Below, piece by piece: positions 44,051 to 51,401 of a DNA stretch of 64,000 nt; within the stretch, counting starts at the first letter, position 1; each line of letters begins with the position of its first letter. The position numbers were made by a program, and so were the translations under genes. The stretch is from Vibrio penaeicida. GTDB lineage: Bacteria; Pseudomonadota; Gammaproteobacteria; Enterobacterales; Vibrionaceae. The stretch covers positions 248,001 through 312,000 of the forward strand of contig NZ_AP025145.1 of assembly GCF_019977755.1 (NCBI RefSeq), given 5' to 3'. Under the pieces are notes generated by a model. It searched no databases, was not told the DNA's origin, and worked only from the letters and a program-made list of their open reading frames with translations.

Positions 44051-44464
44051 ATGAGTATTAAAGCCTTTGAAGAAGCGCCGACTCCCGAAGAGTTTGTTGC
44101 CATGAGAATCACCGCAGGTTTATCGGCAAAGTCACTGGAAGCAGCGAAAATTGGTTTACCCAATTCACTCTATGCGGTCTCGATTAGAGACGAAGGCAAA
44201 CTTATTGGTATGGGGCGAGTCGTCGGCGATGGGGCATGCAACTTTGAAGTGGTAGACGTTGCGGTCGACCCAAGCTATCAAGGTAAAGGGCTAGGCAAAC
44301 AAATCATGCAGTACATTGATGCGTACATCGCTTCTGTGGCGCTTGAAGGTTCTTATGTTTCGATGATTGCCGACGAGCCGGAATTCTACCAAAAGTTAGG
44401 ATACAGATTGGTGTCACCAAGAAGCCATGGAATGACCAAGAAGTTCCACCCCAAAACATCATAA
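44051..44464 (+). CDS. GNAT family N-acetyltransferase
   Basis: The 137-residue single-domain protein has the motif-A block VVDVAVDPSYQGKGLGKQIM and a C-terminal EPEFYQKLGYRLVSPRSHG. It resembles small GNAT proteins that acetylate small amines or antibiotics. It follows the first GNAT gene by 30 bp and precedes the third by 17 bp, so the three are likely co-transcribed. No acceptor can be assigned. Confidence 0.93.
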   Translation: MSIKAFEEAPTPEEFVAMRITAGLSAKSLEAAKIGLPNSLYAVSIRDEGKLIGMGRVVGDGACNFEVVDVAVDPSYQGKGLGKQIMQYIDAYIASVALEGSYVSMIADEPEFYQKLGYRLVSPRSHGMTKKFHPKTS

Positions 44465-44481
44465 ATGTACAAAGGATTCTT

Positions 44482-44919
44482 ATGTCTGTTGAATTTTCAC
44501 CGACGGAAGACGCGAGCTTTGCCGAGAAGCTGACGCAAACAAACATGGCTCGTTATTACGAGAAACGTGGTATCGAATGGAATCACGAGATGTTTACTCA
44601 AAGTTGGGATACTTTTGAAAACTTTGATATTTACCAGTCAGGCAAACGTGTTGGCGTAATTCGATTTACATACGAAACCGATACAACCTACCTACGAGAC
44701 TTCCAGATAGAGGCTGAATATCAAGGCAAAGGCATCGGTGCTCAAAGTTTGACCTTAGCCATTGAGCATGCAAAGCATCGTGGATCGTCTTATCTTCGCC
44801 TACGTGTATTCAGTGAAAATCCGGCTATTAGTTTGTACCAAAAGCTGGGCTTTGTTGTTATTTCAGAAGAAAATGAATTAATGACAATGGAGCTTGCACC
44901 TTCTGAATGTAAGCTTTGA
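44482..44919 (+). CDS. GNAT family N-acetyltransferase
   Basis: The 145-residue protein has motif A as FQIEAEYQGKGIGAQSLTLA and motif B as LRVFSENPAISLYQKLGFVV. The N-terminus (about 45 residues) holds ARYYEKRGIEWNHEMFTQSW, the substrate-side region. It starts at 44482 with AAAGGATTC upstream. It converges with the MFS gene, with about 70 bp between. Together with the two genes before it, it forms a three-gene GNAT cassette. Confidence 0.93.
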   Translation: MSVEFSPTEDASFAEKLTQTNMARYYEKRGIEWNHEMFTQSWDTFENFDIYQSGKRVGVIRFTYETDTTYLRDFQIEAEYQGKGIGAQSLTLAIEHAKHRGSSYLRLRVFSENPAISLYQKLGFVVISEENELMTMELAPSECKL

Positions 44920-44988
44920 GACGAATCACCACAGCAAAAGATATTCCAGTCTTAGCCGATATGACTTTCTGAGCCAAGCAAGAGGGTC

Positions 44989-46197
44989 TCATTCATTTGG
45001 TTTCACCCGCATTAATAGGGCGACAAAAATGAGCCCGCTTACCCCTGAAATAACCCATACAACACGCACACCGGCACTGTCTGCTATGGTGCCTAGGGCT
45101 AACCCGACTAAGACACCACCTAGGTTCAGCGCGAGCGATAATATGGATAACGCAGTCGCTCGCTGATGATCTTCTATGGATTGATGCATCAGAATGGCGA
45201 GCAAAGGCTTGATGGCAAAAATGGCGAACCCAAAGCACAAATAGACCACAATGAATAACAGAGCAGAGTTCGTGGTTGCTAATAGCAAAACCAACACAGA
45301 AGACGCGCCAAAAATCCCAAGTAACTGACGTCCATTATTGTTCAATAAACCTTTATGTGAACGCTTTATCCATGCCGCAGACAAAGCGGCAGAAAAGAAA
45401 AAGAGCGCAGATACCCAGCCAAATACGAATACATCCGTTTTTTCATTCAACATCGTAAGCAATTGTGGTTGCCAGTAAGTTTGAATGCTTGAGAGTAAAA
45501 AGCCGTGAATGATCTGTAAGCCCAGAACACGTTTGAGTATTGGATGCTGAATACAAGCCATCAATATTTTTTTTATGACGTTGACATCAGATCTTTCTTT
45601 CCGAATCGTCTGCTTTACCTCACCTTCATGGAAACAAAAGGGGACGGAAATGCCCAGAATCAAGTGCATTGTGAACGCAACGAGCAGTACCCAGTGATAC
45701 GGGGAGTTATTGTTTGGTAATTGAAGATTACAAGCGACCAGTGCGGCTCCGCTAACGGCACCAAAAGCCATTGCTACTAACGCCCAACCATGTGCGTTAC
45801 TGAGCAAGCTGGGCATCAGGTGATAGCGATGCACTTTCTTTAACTGATCAACATACCATGCTTCCATTGCGCCAGAACCCATGGCACGAGCGATACCACC
45901 TACAAACGATGCTGCATACAAGGCGGGGATATAATCAAAATAAAACAGCAAAGCAAAGTTCAAGCAATCCAACATTTTGCTTAGCATAAATACGTTCAAT
46001 CGACCGAAGCGATCTGCCCACGCACCGGAAGGCAATTCAAATAAAATTATCGCCAAAAAGTAGACCCCAAAGAAAAGACCAATTTGACTAAGATCCATAC
46101 CTTTGTGCTGACAAAATAATGCAATCACGGGGGCGAATATACAGATTGTGCCGATGTTAATGGCGTGATGAAGTGCGTAGCGAATGTCGAGCGTCAT
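44989..46197 (-). CDS. Major facilitator superfamily transporter
   Basis: The 402-residue protein has 12 predicted helices. MFS motif A is seen in the first cytoplasmic loop (SGAWADRFGRLNVFMLSK), and an MEAWYVDQLKK segment resembles small drug-exporter members. No partner proteins are near, so it is a single-component exporter. It is divergent from a LysR gene; a TAGATAA/TTATCTA repeat lies between. The substrate is unknown. Confidence 0.9.
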   Translation of the reverse strand: MTLDIRYALHHAINIGTICIFAPVIALFCQHKGMDLSQIGLFFGVYFLAIILFELPSGAWADRFGRLNVFMLSKMLDCLNFALLFYFDYIPALYAASFVGGIARAMGSGAMEAWYVDQLKKVHRYHLMPSLLSNAHGWALVAMAFGAVSGAALVACNLQLPNNNSPYHWVLLVAFTMHLILGISVPFCFHEGEVKQTIRKERSDVNVIKKILMACIQHPILKRVLGLQIIHGFLLSSIQTYWQPQLLTMLNEKTDVFVFGWVSALFFFSAALSAAWIKRSHKGLLNNNGRQLLGIFGASSVLVLLLATTNSALLFIVVYLCFGFAIFAIKPLLAILMHQSIEDHQRATALSILSLALNLGGVLVGLALGTIADSAGVRVVWVISGVSGLIFVALLMRVKPNE

Positions 46198-46257
46198 TCG
46201 GGTTTCCTGAATGCTGAATACGCAGAAATTGTATCGGACGGAGTGAAGTGATAAAAA

Positions 46258-46283
46258 TAGATAAAGAATATGTTTGTTATCTA
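46258..46283. promoter_or_regulatory. Candidate LysR operator between MFS and LysR genes
   Basis: TAGATAA (46258-46264) and TTATCTA (46277-46283) form a perfect inverted repeat with 12 nt between. The position between divergent genes fits LysR-type control. Binding is inferred. Confidence 0.45.
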
Positions 46284-46294
46284 TAAATTGAATA

Positions 46295-47197
46295 ATGATT
46301 GAAAAAACACTGCCGCTACTTAAATATTTTCATGCACTTGCTCAAACAGGCAGCTTTACCAAAGCCGCCGAACAGCTCTGTATTTCTCAGTCCACAGTGA
46401 GTACTCAAGTACGAAAACTGGAGCAGGTTCTGAGCGTTAAACTTATCAACCGAAAAAACAAACATCAGTTTGCCCTAACCGCAGAAGGGGAGTCACTAGC
46501 ACAGGAAGTGGCCTACAGTTTTGGGCGTTTGTCTTCTCAGCTAGATGGATTGCAACAGGTGTCGCCGAGCAGCGCGAAACTCACGGTATCGGCTTCCACT
46601 TCACTAGGAATTAAATTTGTTTTGCCTGTTATTGCTAAATTGCGACAGCAATACCCCGACCTCACGCTTCATCTCCAAGAAAATGCAGGCAGCAAACATT
46701 TCTTTGAAGACAAAATTGATATCGCGACCAATTATGGGGTTCCGGACAATACCTTTCACAGCGTATACATAGGCGAAGTTGAAAAGTGTGTAGTAGCGAG
46801 CGATGCGTATATTAAACGCTTTGGGATGCCTAAGGGTTTATCGGAATTGGCGCGGCACTCTCTGATTGCACAATCACATGGTAAGCAAGAATGGCAAACG
46901 CTGTTTGCTAAATCCGACGTTGATATTGATTCGTTAGATGTACTCAGCGTATCGAGCAACATAGCAAAACTGGAAGCGGTTCAGTTAGGGATGGGGATTG
47001 GGTTGCTACCTCATTATTTACTCAAAAGTAGTGAGGCATCACTTATCATTTTACCGGAATTTGAGCTCCAATCGTTGAGGGAGTCACTGTATCTTATATG
47101 TGAAAAACGCAGAAAGGATGAACATAAAATTCAGTGGGTGATGGATAAGTTAGCGAGTGGATGTCAGAGCTTATTAACGTTTGATAATAAGGGGTAA
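46295..47197 (+). CDS. LysR family transcriptional regulator
   Basis: The 300-residue protein has a clear helix-turn-helix (LKYFHALAQTGSFTKAAEQL, then CISQSTVSTQVRKLEQVL) and a normal effector domain. It is divergent from the MFS exporter gene, so control of that exporter is likely. No ligand can be named. It ends in a GGGTAATG/CATTACCC hairpin that contains its stop codon. Confidence 0.93.
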   Translation: MIEKTLPLLKYFHALAQTGSFTKAAEQLCISQSTVSTQVRKLEQVLSVKLINRKNKHQFALTAEGESLAQEVAYSFGRLSSQLDGLQQVSPSSAKLTVSASTSLGIKFVLPVIAKLRQQYPDLTLHLQENAGSKHFFEDKIDIATNYGVPDNTFHSVYIGEVEKCVVASDAYIKRFGMPKGLSELARHSLIAQSHGKQEWQTLFAKSDVDIDSLDVLSVSSNIAKLEAVQLGMGIGLLPHYLLKSSEASLIILPEFELQSLRESLYLICEKRRKDEHKIQWVMDKLASGCQSLLTFDNKG

Positions 47198-47213
47198 TGT
47201 TTGTGCATTACCC
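47192..47213. terminator. Hairpin between convergent LysR and COG0523 genes
   Basis: GGGTAATG (47192-47199) and CATTACCC (47206-47213) form a perfect 8-bp stem with a 6-nt loop. The stem includes the LysR stop codon. There is no clear T-tract on either strand, so terminator function is tentative. Confidence 0.4.
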
Positions 47214-47248
47214 ATATGTTTGACCTTCTTTAATCGAATCTAGGCGGC

Positions 47249-48445
47249 TTAAACCTTAGCCACTTTCTTTGGCCATGGATCGTCAAATTCTCCGCCGTCT
47301 TTCCAGTGATCGAGTTCTTCATCGGTCAAGAAACAGCGATTTAACGCCTCAATAAAGGCATCGGCTTCGTCGTTTTGTCCAATCACCGTTAGGCGGCAAC
47401 GTCGGTCGCCGAAACGGCTGTCTACACTATCGATTTTGGCTTGCAAAATTTCAAGTTGCTCAGGGGTAAAGTTTTGAGTGTCATCATGCTTTACCGACTC
47501 ACGCCAAAACCCAACCACCTCAAGACCAACACTGCCGTTGGTTTGGCTCCAAAGCAGTGAAACGTCATCTCGTGTTGGCATCCAAAAGAAACCTTTACTG
47601 CGGAATACGCCTTGTGTCAGGTAGCTATGGCACGTTTGCCATAAACGTTGAGGGTGGAAAGGGCGGTCGTCTTTCATCACTTTTGCTACGATCTTCTGGT
47701 TATGTTTCCCAGACAGTGTGAGTGGCGCATTAACACCGTCTCTCAGCTCATCAGCCAGTTGTTGCACCATGAAAAAATTGTAGTCTTCAATGGATTTAAA
47801 TTGCTCAATCCCAACATTACCCCAAGATGTGCTCACAATAGAGGCGTATGGGTTAAGCGGATGCAAAGCTTCGGCAATACTCTTGATTGATTGCTCATCC
47901 AATCGATCGGCTTTAGTGAGAAAAACACGGTTTGAAAACAGAATTTGTTCCACAAGCAGATTTTCTATGCCTCGATCTCCTTTTTGCAAGTTCTCTTGCC
48001 ATTTCGGGATGAGCGTTTTTGCGTGTGAATAGTCGTCGCGCAACCATGTCGCATCGACTAACGTGACTACGCCTTTTAACGAAAACAGAGCGTGATCTTT
48101 AAAATACTCGACCAAAGGTAAGGGGTGGCTGCTACCCGATGTTTCAATCAGGATCCACGGTGGCTGGGCTTGTTGAACCAATTGGTTAAGTGCCTTGTCT
48201 AGCTTTTTTATGCCTTCTGGGCTGCTTACACTGTCGCCACTGATGGTGACGAAATTGCCATGGCTCTCATTCACCACATCAGTATTCATGACCAACACGC
48301 CATCTACGTCTAGCTCGCTCATATCATTAACGATCACTGAAGGCACATATTCAGCTATTTGAGATTGCGCCAAAATACTACGCAAAACGGTTGTTTTACC
48401 CGACCCAAGAAAGCCGTGCAGAATAGTGATGGGGGTGGAAGCCAT
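47249..48445 (-). CDS. COG0523 (CobW/G3E) GTPase without the CxCC motif
   Basis: The 398-residue protein has Walker A GFLGSGKTT (11-19), the switch region VNDMSELDVDG, a SGSSHP Walker B-like block (ETSGSSHPLPLVEY) and the base-recognition LTKAD. A C-terminal CobW_C-type domain follows (from about 235). COG0523 proteins are metallochaperone GTPases for zinc or other metals. The usual Cys-x-Cys-Cys metal site after strand 2 is replaced by GDSVSS at residues 70-75, so metal binding must differ. A Zur-like palindrome lies upstream (48521-48537). It stands alone. Confidence 0.9.
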   Translation of the reverse strand: MASTPITILHGFLGSGKTTVLRSILAQSQIAEYVPSVIVNDMSELDVDGVLVMNTDVVNESHGNFVTISGDSVSSPEGIKKLDKALNQLVQQAQPPWILIETSGSSHPLPLVEYFKDHALFSLKGVVTLVDATWLRDDYSHAKTLIPKWQENLQKGDRGIENLLVEQILFSNRVFLTKADRLDEQSIKSIAEALHPLNPYASIVSTSWGNVGIEQFKSIEDYNFFMVQQLADELRDGVNAPLTLSGKHNQKIVAKVMKDDRPFHPQRLWQTCHSYLTQGVFRSKGFFWMPTRDDVSLLWSQTNGSVGLEVVGFWRESVKHDDTQNFTPEQLEILQAKIDSVDSRFGDRRCRLTVIGQNDEADAFIEALNRCFLTDEELDHWKDGGEFDDPWPKKVAKV

Positions 48446-48487
48446 GGATAAACCTTTAGAATTAGATAAGTGATAGATACCAGTTGT

Positions 48488-48514
48488 ATATACCCAGTAT
48501 CTTGAGGTTACTCA
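48488..48514. repeat. Vibrio-type palindromic repeat, degenerate copy
   Basis: ATATACCCAGTATCTTGAGG then TTACTCAG resembles the full element at 50283-50315, with a degraded right arm. It lies between the COG0523 gene and the Zur-like palindrome. Confidence 0.5.
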
Positions 48515-48520
48515 GTTGTA

Positions 48521-48537
48521 AGATGTTATAACATATC
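48521..48537. promoter_or_regulatory. Zur-like palindrome upstream of the COG0523 gene
   Basis: AGATGTTATAACATATC contains the perfect palindrome TGTTATAACA (48524-48533). It resembles gammaproteobacterial Zur boxes (ATGTTATAATATAACAT type). It lies about 80 bp upstream of the COG0523 gene and about 95 bp upstream of the betaine-type binding protein. Zinc-starvation control of the GTPase is the natural reading, but is inferred. Confidence 0.5.
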
Positions 48538-48629
48538 AACTATTGATTTGTTTATCCAATTAAAGCAAACCCAAACTAAGGTAATTTGGACTATCTTTAG
48601 CTCATGGAGTCTATCTACGAGAAAACACC

Positions 48630-49568
48630 GTGAGAGCCAGTTTGAAGCGCCTGATTTGTATTTTTGTTTTGAGCTTTTTGCCTAATTCAGTTTTAGCAAC
48701 ACCTGTGACTTTAATAGAGCTCGATTGGGCCAGTCAGCGTGTACTTACCCATGCCTTAGCGAATATTTTGGAAGATCAAGGCATTGATACAGACATCATT
48801 GTTCACTCTTCCCCTGAGCAATGGTTACAGCTGAGTACAGGGCGAGCCGATATCCAAATTGAAGTGTGGGAAGGCACAATGGGTAACAAGTTTATGAGTC
48901 ATGTAAAGCGTGAGCGCATGCAAGTAGGCGGCACGCACCATGCCACGACTCGGGAAGATTGGTGGTATCCCCAATACAGTGAAGCGCTTTGCCCAGGGTT
49001 ACCAGATTGGAAAGCGTTGCAGAAATGCGCCTCCGTATTTAGCCCCGACGGGAAAGGAAAGGGTATTTACTATTCAGGGCCTTGGGAAAAGCCAGATCGG
49101 GCTCGCATACGAGCGCTTGAATTGGATTTTGAAGTGGTCACATTAGAAACCAGTGATGAGCTGAATGGCCTGATCCATCGTTATATTGAAAGCCGGGTAC
49201 CGTTTTTAGTTTTCAACTGGACACCAAATTGGGTAGAGGCAATCTATGAAGGCAGCTTTGTCGAATTTCCCGATTTCACTGAGGAATGCCAATCCGATGC
49301 TGAATGGGGTTATAACAAAAAGCATATATGGGATTGCGGCAACCCAAAAGGTGGATGGCTTAAAAGCGTCGTTTCGAATAACTTAGCAATCAAATCACCC
49401 TGCGCATTAAACATTGTTCGTCATTTCAAGTTATCCAATTCCGACTTGGCACTTGCAGCGTCATTACTGGATGCGCATACCCTCACTATTGAAGAAGCAG
49501 CGCAAGTTTGGCAAATCGGAAACAAAGAACGTATTGATGCCATCATAAAAGAAGCAAATTGCCAGTAA
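48630..49568 (+). CDS. Orphan glycine betaine-type ABC substrate-binding protein
   Basis: The 312-residue protein starts with GTG at 48630 and has a signal peptide (LICIFVLSFLPNSVLA). It matches the OpuAC/ProX-like binding fold: ELDWASQRVLTHALANILED, QIEVWEGTM, YYSGPWEKPDRARI and VFNWTPNWVEAIY, where Trp residues would box the quaternary amine. No permease or ATPase gene lies next to it, so it either serves a distant importer or has a sensing role. Cysteines at about residues 123, 134, 228, 238 and 254 could form disulfides. A strong terminator follows. Confidence 0.9.
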   Translation: MRASLKRLICIFVLSFLPNSVLATPVTLIELDWASQRVLTHALANILEDQGIDTDIIVHSSPEQWLQLSTGRADIQIEVWEGTMGNKFMSHVKRERMQVGGTHHATTREDWWYPQYSEALCPGLPDWKALQKCASVFSPDGKGKGIYYSGPWEKPDRARIRALELDFEVVTLETSDELNGLIHRYIESRVPFLVFNWTPNWVEAIYEGSFVEFPDFTEECQSDAEWGYNKKHIWDCGNPKGGWLKSVVSNNLAIKSPCALNIVRHFKLSNSDLALAASLLDAHTLTIEEAAQVWQIGNKERIDAIIKEANCQ

Positions 49569-49579
49569 GAGCGCAAATG

Positions 49580-49611
49580 GTGGCGAAGTTGTCTTCGCCA
49601 CTCATCTTTTC
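49580..49611 (+). terminator. Terminator of the betaine-type binding-protein gene
   Basis: GTGGCGAAG (49580-49588) pairs with CTTCGCCAC (49593-49601), followed by a pyrimidine-rich TCATCTTTTC. Nearby, TCTGCCAC is repeated twice (49628-49643). Confidence 0.7.
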
Positions 49612-49643
49612 ATTTTTCACGCTGTCACTCTGCCACTCTGCCA

Positions 49644-50000
49644 CTAATTTATGTACTCAATGATCCAAGCACCTTGGTTCACTGGTGTACCGGGACGCCA
49701 CGTGAACACTCTGCGTCGGTCTCTATCGAAAGGTTGGAAATCAGCAGCGTACAAGTATTCATTTTGATGGGTGTTTAAAATACGTACCTGACCATTGGCT
49801 ATGTTTTCAATTTTCCATTGACCTTGAACGGGTGCGTGACCTGGTCGCCATGTGAATACACGTCTTCTGTCTTGATCATAAGGTGCGAAGTCAGCGGCGT
49901 AGAGGTATTCCTGTTGATGAATGTTAAATAGGCGGACCTGCCATTCCGCTGCGTTCTCTTCCTTGAACTGGAACAGCATATGAGGCTCTGAATCCTGCAT
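49644..50000 (-). CDS. Small protein of two tandem ~50-residue repeats
   Basis: The 118-residue protein consists of two near-identical units. Unit 1 (about residues 19-64) reads WQVRLFNIHQQEYLYAADFA then DRRRVFTWRPG. Unit 2 (about 70-115) reads GQVRILNTHQNEYLYAADFQ then DRRRVFTWRPG. Each has a beta-rich pattern that resembles lobes of a beta-trefoil or a lipoprotein-like sugar-binding fold. No signal peptide is visible. The first codons (MQDSEPHM) lie inside or beside a copy of the palindromic repeat, so the start may be 50000 or the ATG at 49979. I do not know its function. Confidence 0.75.
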   Translation of the reverse strand: MQDSEPHMLFQFKEENAAEWQVRLFNIHQQEYLYAADFAPYDQDRRRVFTWRPGHAPVQGQWKIENIANGQVRILNTHQNEYLYAADFQPFDRDRRRVFTWRPGTPVNQGAWIIEYIN

Positions 50001-50020
50001 TTTGAGGTCACTTGGGTATA
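49998..50020. repeat. Vibrio-type palindromic repeat, partial copy
   Basis: CATTTTGAGGTCACTTGGGTATA matches the right half of the element at 50283-50315. Its first bases coincide with the start codon of the two-repeat protein. Confidence 0.55.
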
Positions 50021-50332
50021 CCTGTTTTATTCTATTTACATCAATGAGAACTGGGAAAGCTAATATAACTTGGATTGCCCAATTCGATACTAGAGGTTAG
50101 AAGCAACTGAAAGAATAGACTTTCTCTTAAAACAGATCCTTGTAAATATAAATATCAATAGTCGATCTTGGTTCAGGTGATTTCTTAGGAAATGAATTTA
50201 AATGGATGGTTGGTTATTTTTATTTCTATGAGTTACGTGCCGGATAGGGTTAATTGTAATAAGGCGTACCGCTATAAATTAATATACCCAAGCACCTTGA
50301 GGTCGCTTGGGTATACAACCGTATCTCATCTA
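50021..50332. other. Intergenic region between two-repeat protein and dioxygenase genes
   Basis: About 310 bp, AT-rich, without convincing coding content. The right end holds the complete palindromic repeat (50283-50315). An ORF of 97 codons starting at 50192 mostly overlaps the dioxygenase gene antisense and is rejected. Confidence 0.5.
50283..50315. repeat. Vibrio-type palindromic repeat, complete copy
   Basis: TATACCCAAGC (50283-50293) and GCTTGGGTATA (50305-50315) are perfect 11-bp arms around an 11-nt loop containing CTTGAGG. It lies just beyond the stop of the minus-strand dioxygenase gene. Other, degraded copies occur at 21101, 48488, 49998, 56417 and 62966. Confidence 0.75.
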
Positions 50333-50953
50333 TCACACTACGACATCAACGCGAGTTTCAACTCTATCGTTGTTTTGGCTAAATACCATAGAAACGCTAT
50401 CGGCTTCTTGTTTCGACATACGGCGATAAATGCTATCGGCCTTATTGCGATCATCACCAGAAATATAGAATTGTGTTGTCAGTAACTCGCGTTTCTGATC
50501 GAATACTTTTACATGAATATGGGGTGTTCTTCCCGGGTATACCGTGGGTTTTATGGTTCGGAAATGGTAATTCCCGTCGGCATCGGTAATGTCGTGCCCA
50601 AATCCTTGAAATCCTGTGTCGTACTTTACATCTCTATCATCACCGGTATGTAAGTACTTGCCATTTACATCACATTGCCATATTTCGATTCTGTGCCCCG
50701 CCAGTGGCTGCCCATCTTTCGACAATATTCTTCCACTCAGATGAATGATCTCACCGCCAGCTTCTTTTACTGCGTTCGACACTTTGACCAAGTCGTTGTC
50801 GATGTCCGGGAATCGCATGGATGATCGTGGGTAAAACGGTCCCTCAGTGGCACTGGGGGTAAACATTGCAGATACAGCACTTCGTGAATACATAGGCAGC
50901 GCAGCTAACGCTACGAGCCCTTTAACTATGCCTCTTCGGCTTACAGATTTCAT
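50333..50953 (-). CDS. Tat-exported intradiol ring-cleavage dioxygenase-like protein
   Basis: The 206-residue protein has a twin-arginine signal (SRRGIVKG, residues 5-12, then a hydrophobic stretch ending AVSA). The body matches intradiol dioxygenases: TEGPFYPRS, then HRIEIWQCDVNGKYLHTG, DADGNYHFRTIKP and YPGRTPHIHVKV. Two Tyr and two His residues in these segments would bind Fe(III). Cytoplasmic relatives cleave catechol or protocatechuate; exported ones are less studied and may act on extracellular polyphenols. No aromatic pathway genes lie next to it. Its expression unit is monocistronic. Confidence 0.88.
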   Translation of the reverse strand: MKSVSRRGIVKGLVALAALPMYSRSAVSAMFTPSATEGPFYPRSSMRFPDIDNDLVKVSNAVKEAGGEIIHLSGRILSKDGQPLAGHRIEIWQCDVNGKYLHTGDDRDVKYDTGFQGFGHDITDADGNYHFRTIKPTVYPGRTPHIHVKVFDQKRELLTTQFYISGDDRNKADSIYRRMSKQEADSVSMVFSQNNDRVETRVDVVV

Positions 50954-51401
50954 AATAGGGCATTTTCCTTACTTCAATACCAAAACTTATATCGGTTACA
51001 ACAAGAAGTGTAGTTGAGATCAAACACAAGACATCACGTGTACCATTACAGAAATCTGACATTGAAGATGTGAAAATAGTTCAGTAAAAAAGATTGAAGA
51101 AACGAATATTATGTAATGCTGCTATTCTAAATAACGAATATCCAATTGAATTATTGAGACTTTTCTAAATAAATAAAAAGGAGTCGATAACTTAAAAATT
51201 TTGACAAAATGATATGTTTCGCAAGGAGCTTTATTAAAAAATAGAGATTTAAGAGATTGCTTCCTGTTGTTGAGTTGCATATGTAGGATTTGTCGCATTA
51301 TTTGTCTTGTTGCACTGAAACACTATTTCAAAGTTGAACCATGAATAAGCACTCACTAGCTTATGTCTTTTTTAACAACCAATGAAAATAGCAGGGAACA
51401 A
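50954..51401. other. Intergenic region upstream of LasA-like gene
   Basis: About 450 bp between divergent genes, very AT-rich. Apart from likely promoters I see no structure, repeat or ORF that I would defend. Confidence 0.5.

Noticed and set aside
43425..44060. attC-type integron sites near the GNAT genes
   Set aside because: No characteristic GTTRRRY core or long imperfect palindrome is visible in the gaps.
50192..50485. 97-codon ORF opposite the dioxygenase gene
   Set aside because: Most of it lies antisense to the intradiol dioxygenase gene, whose motifs are clear.
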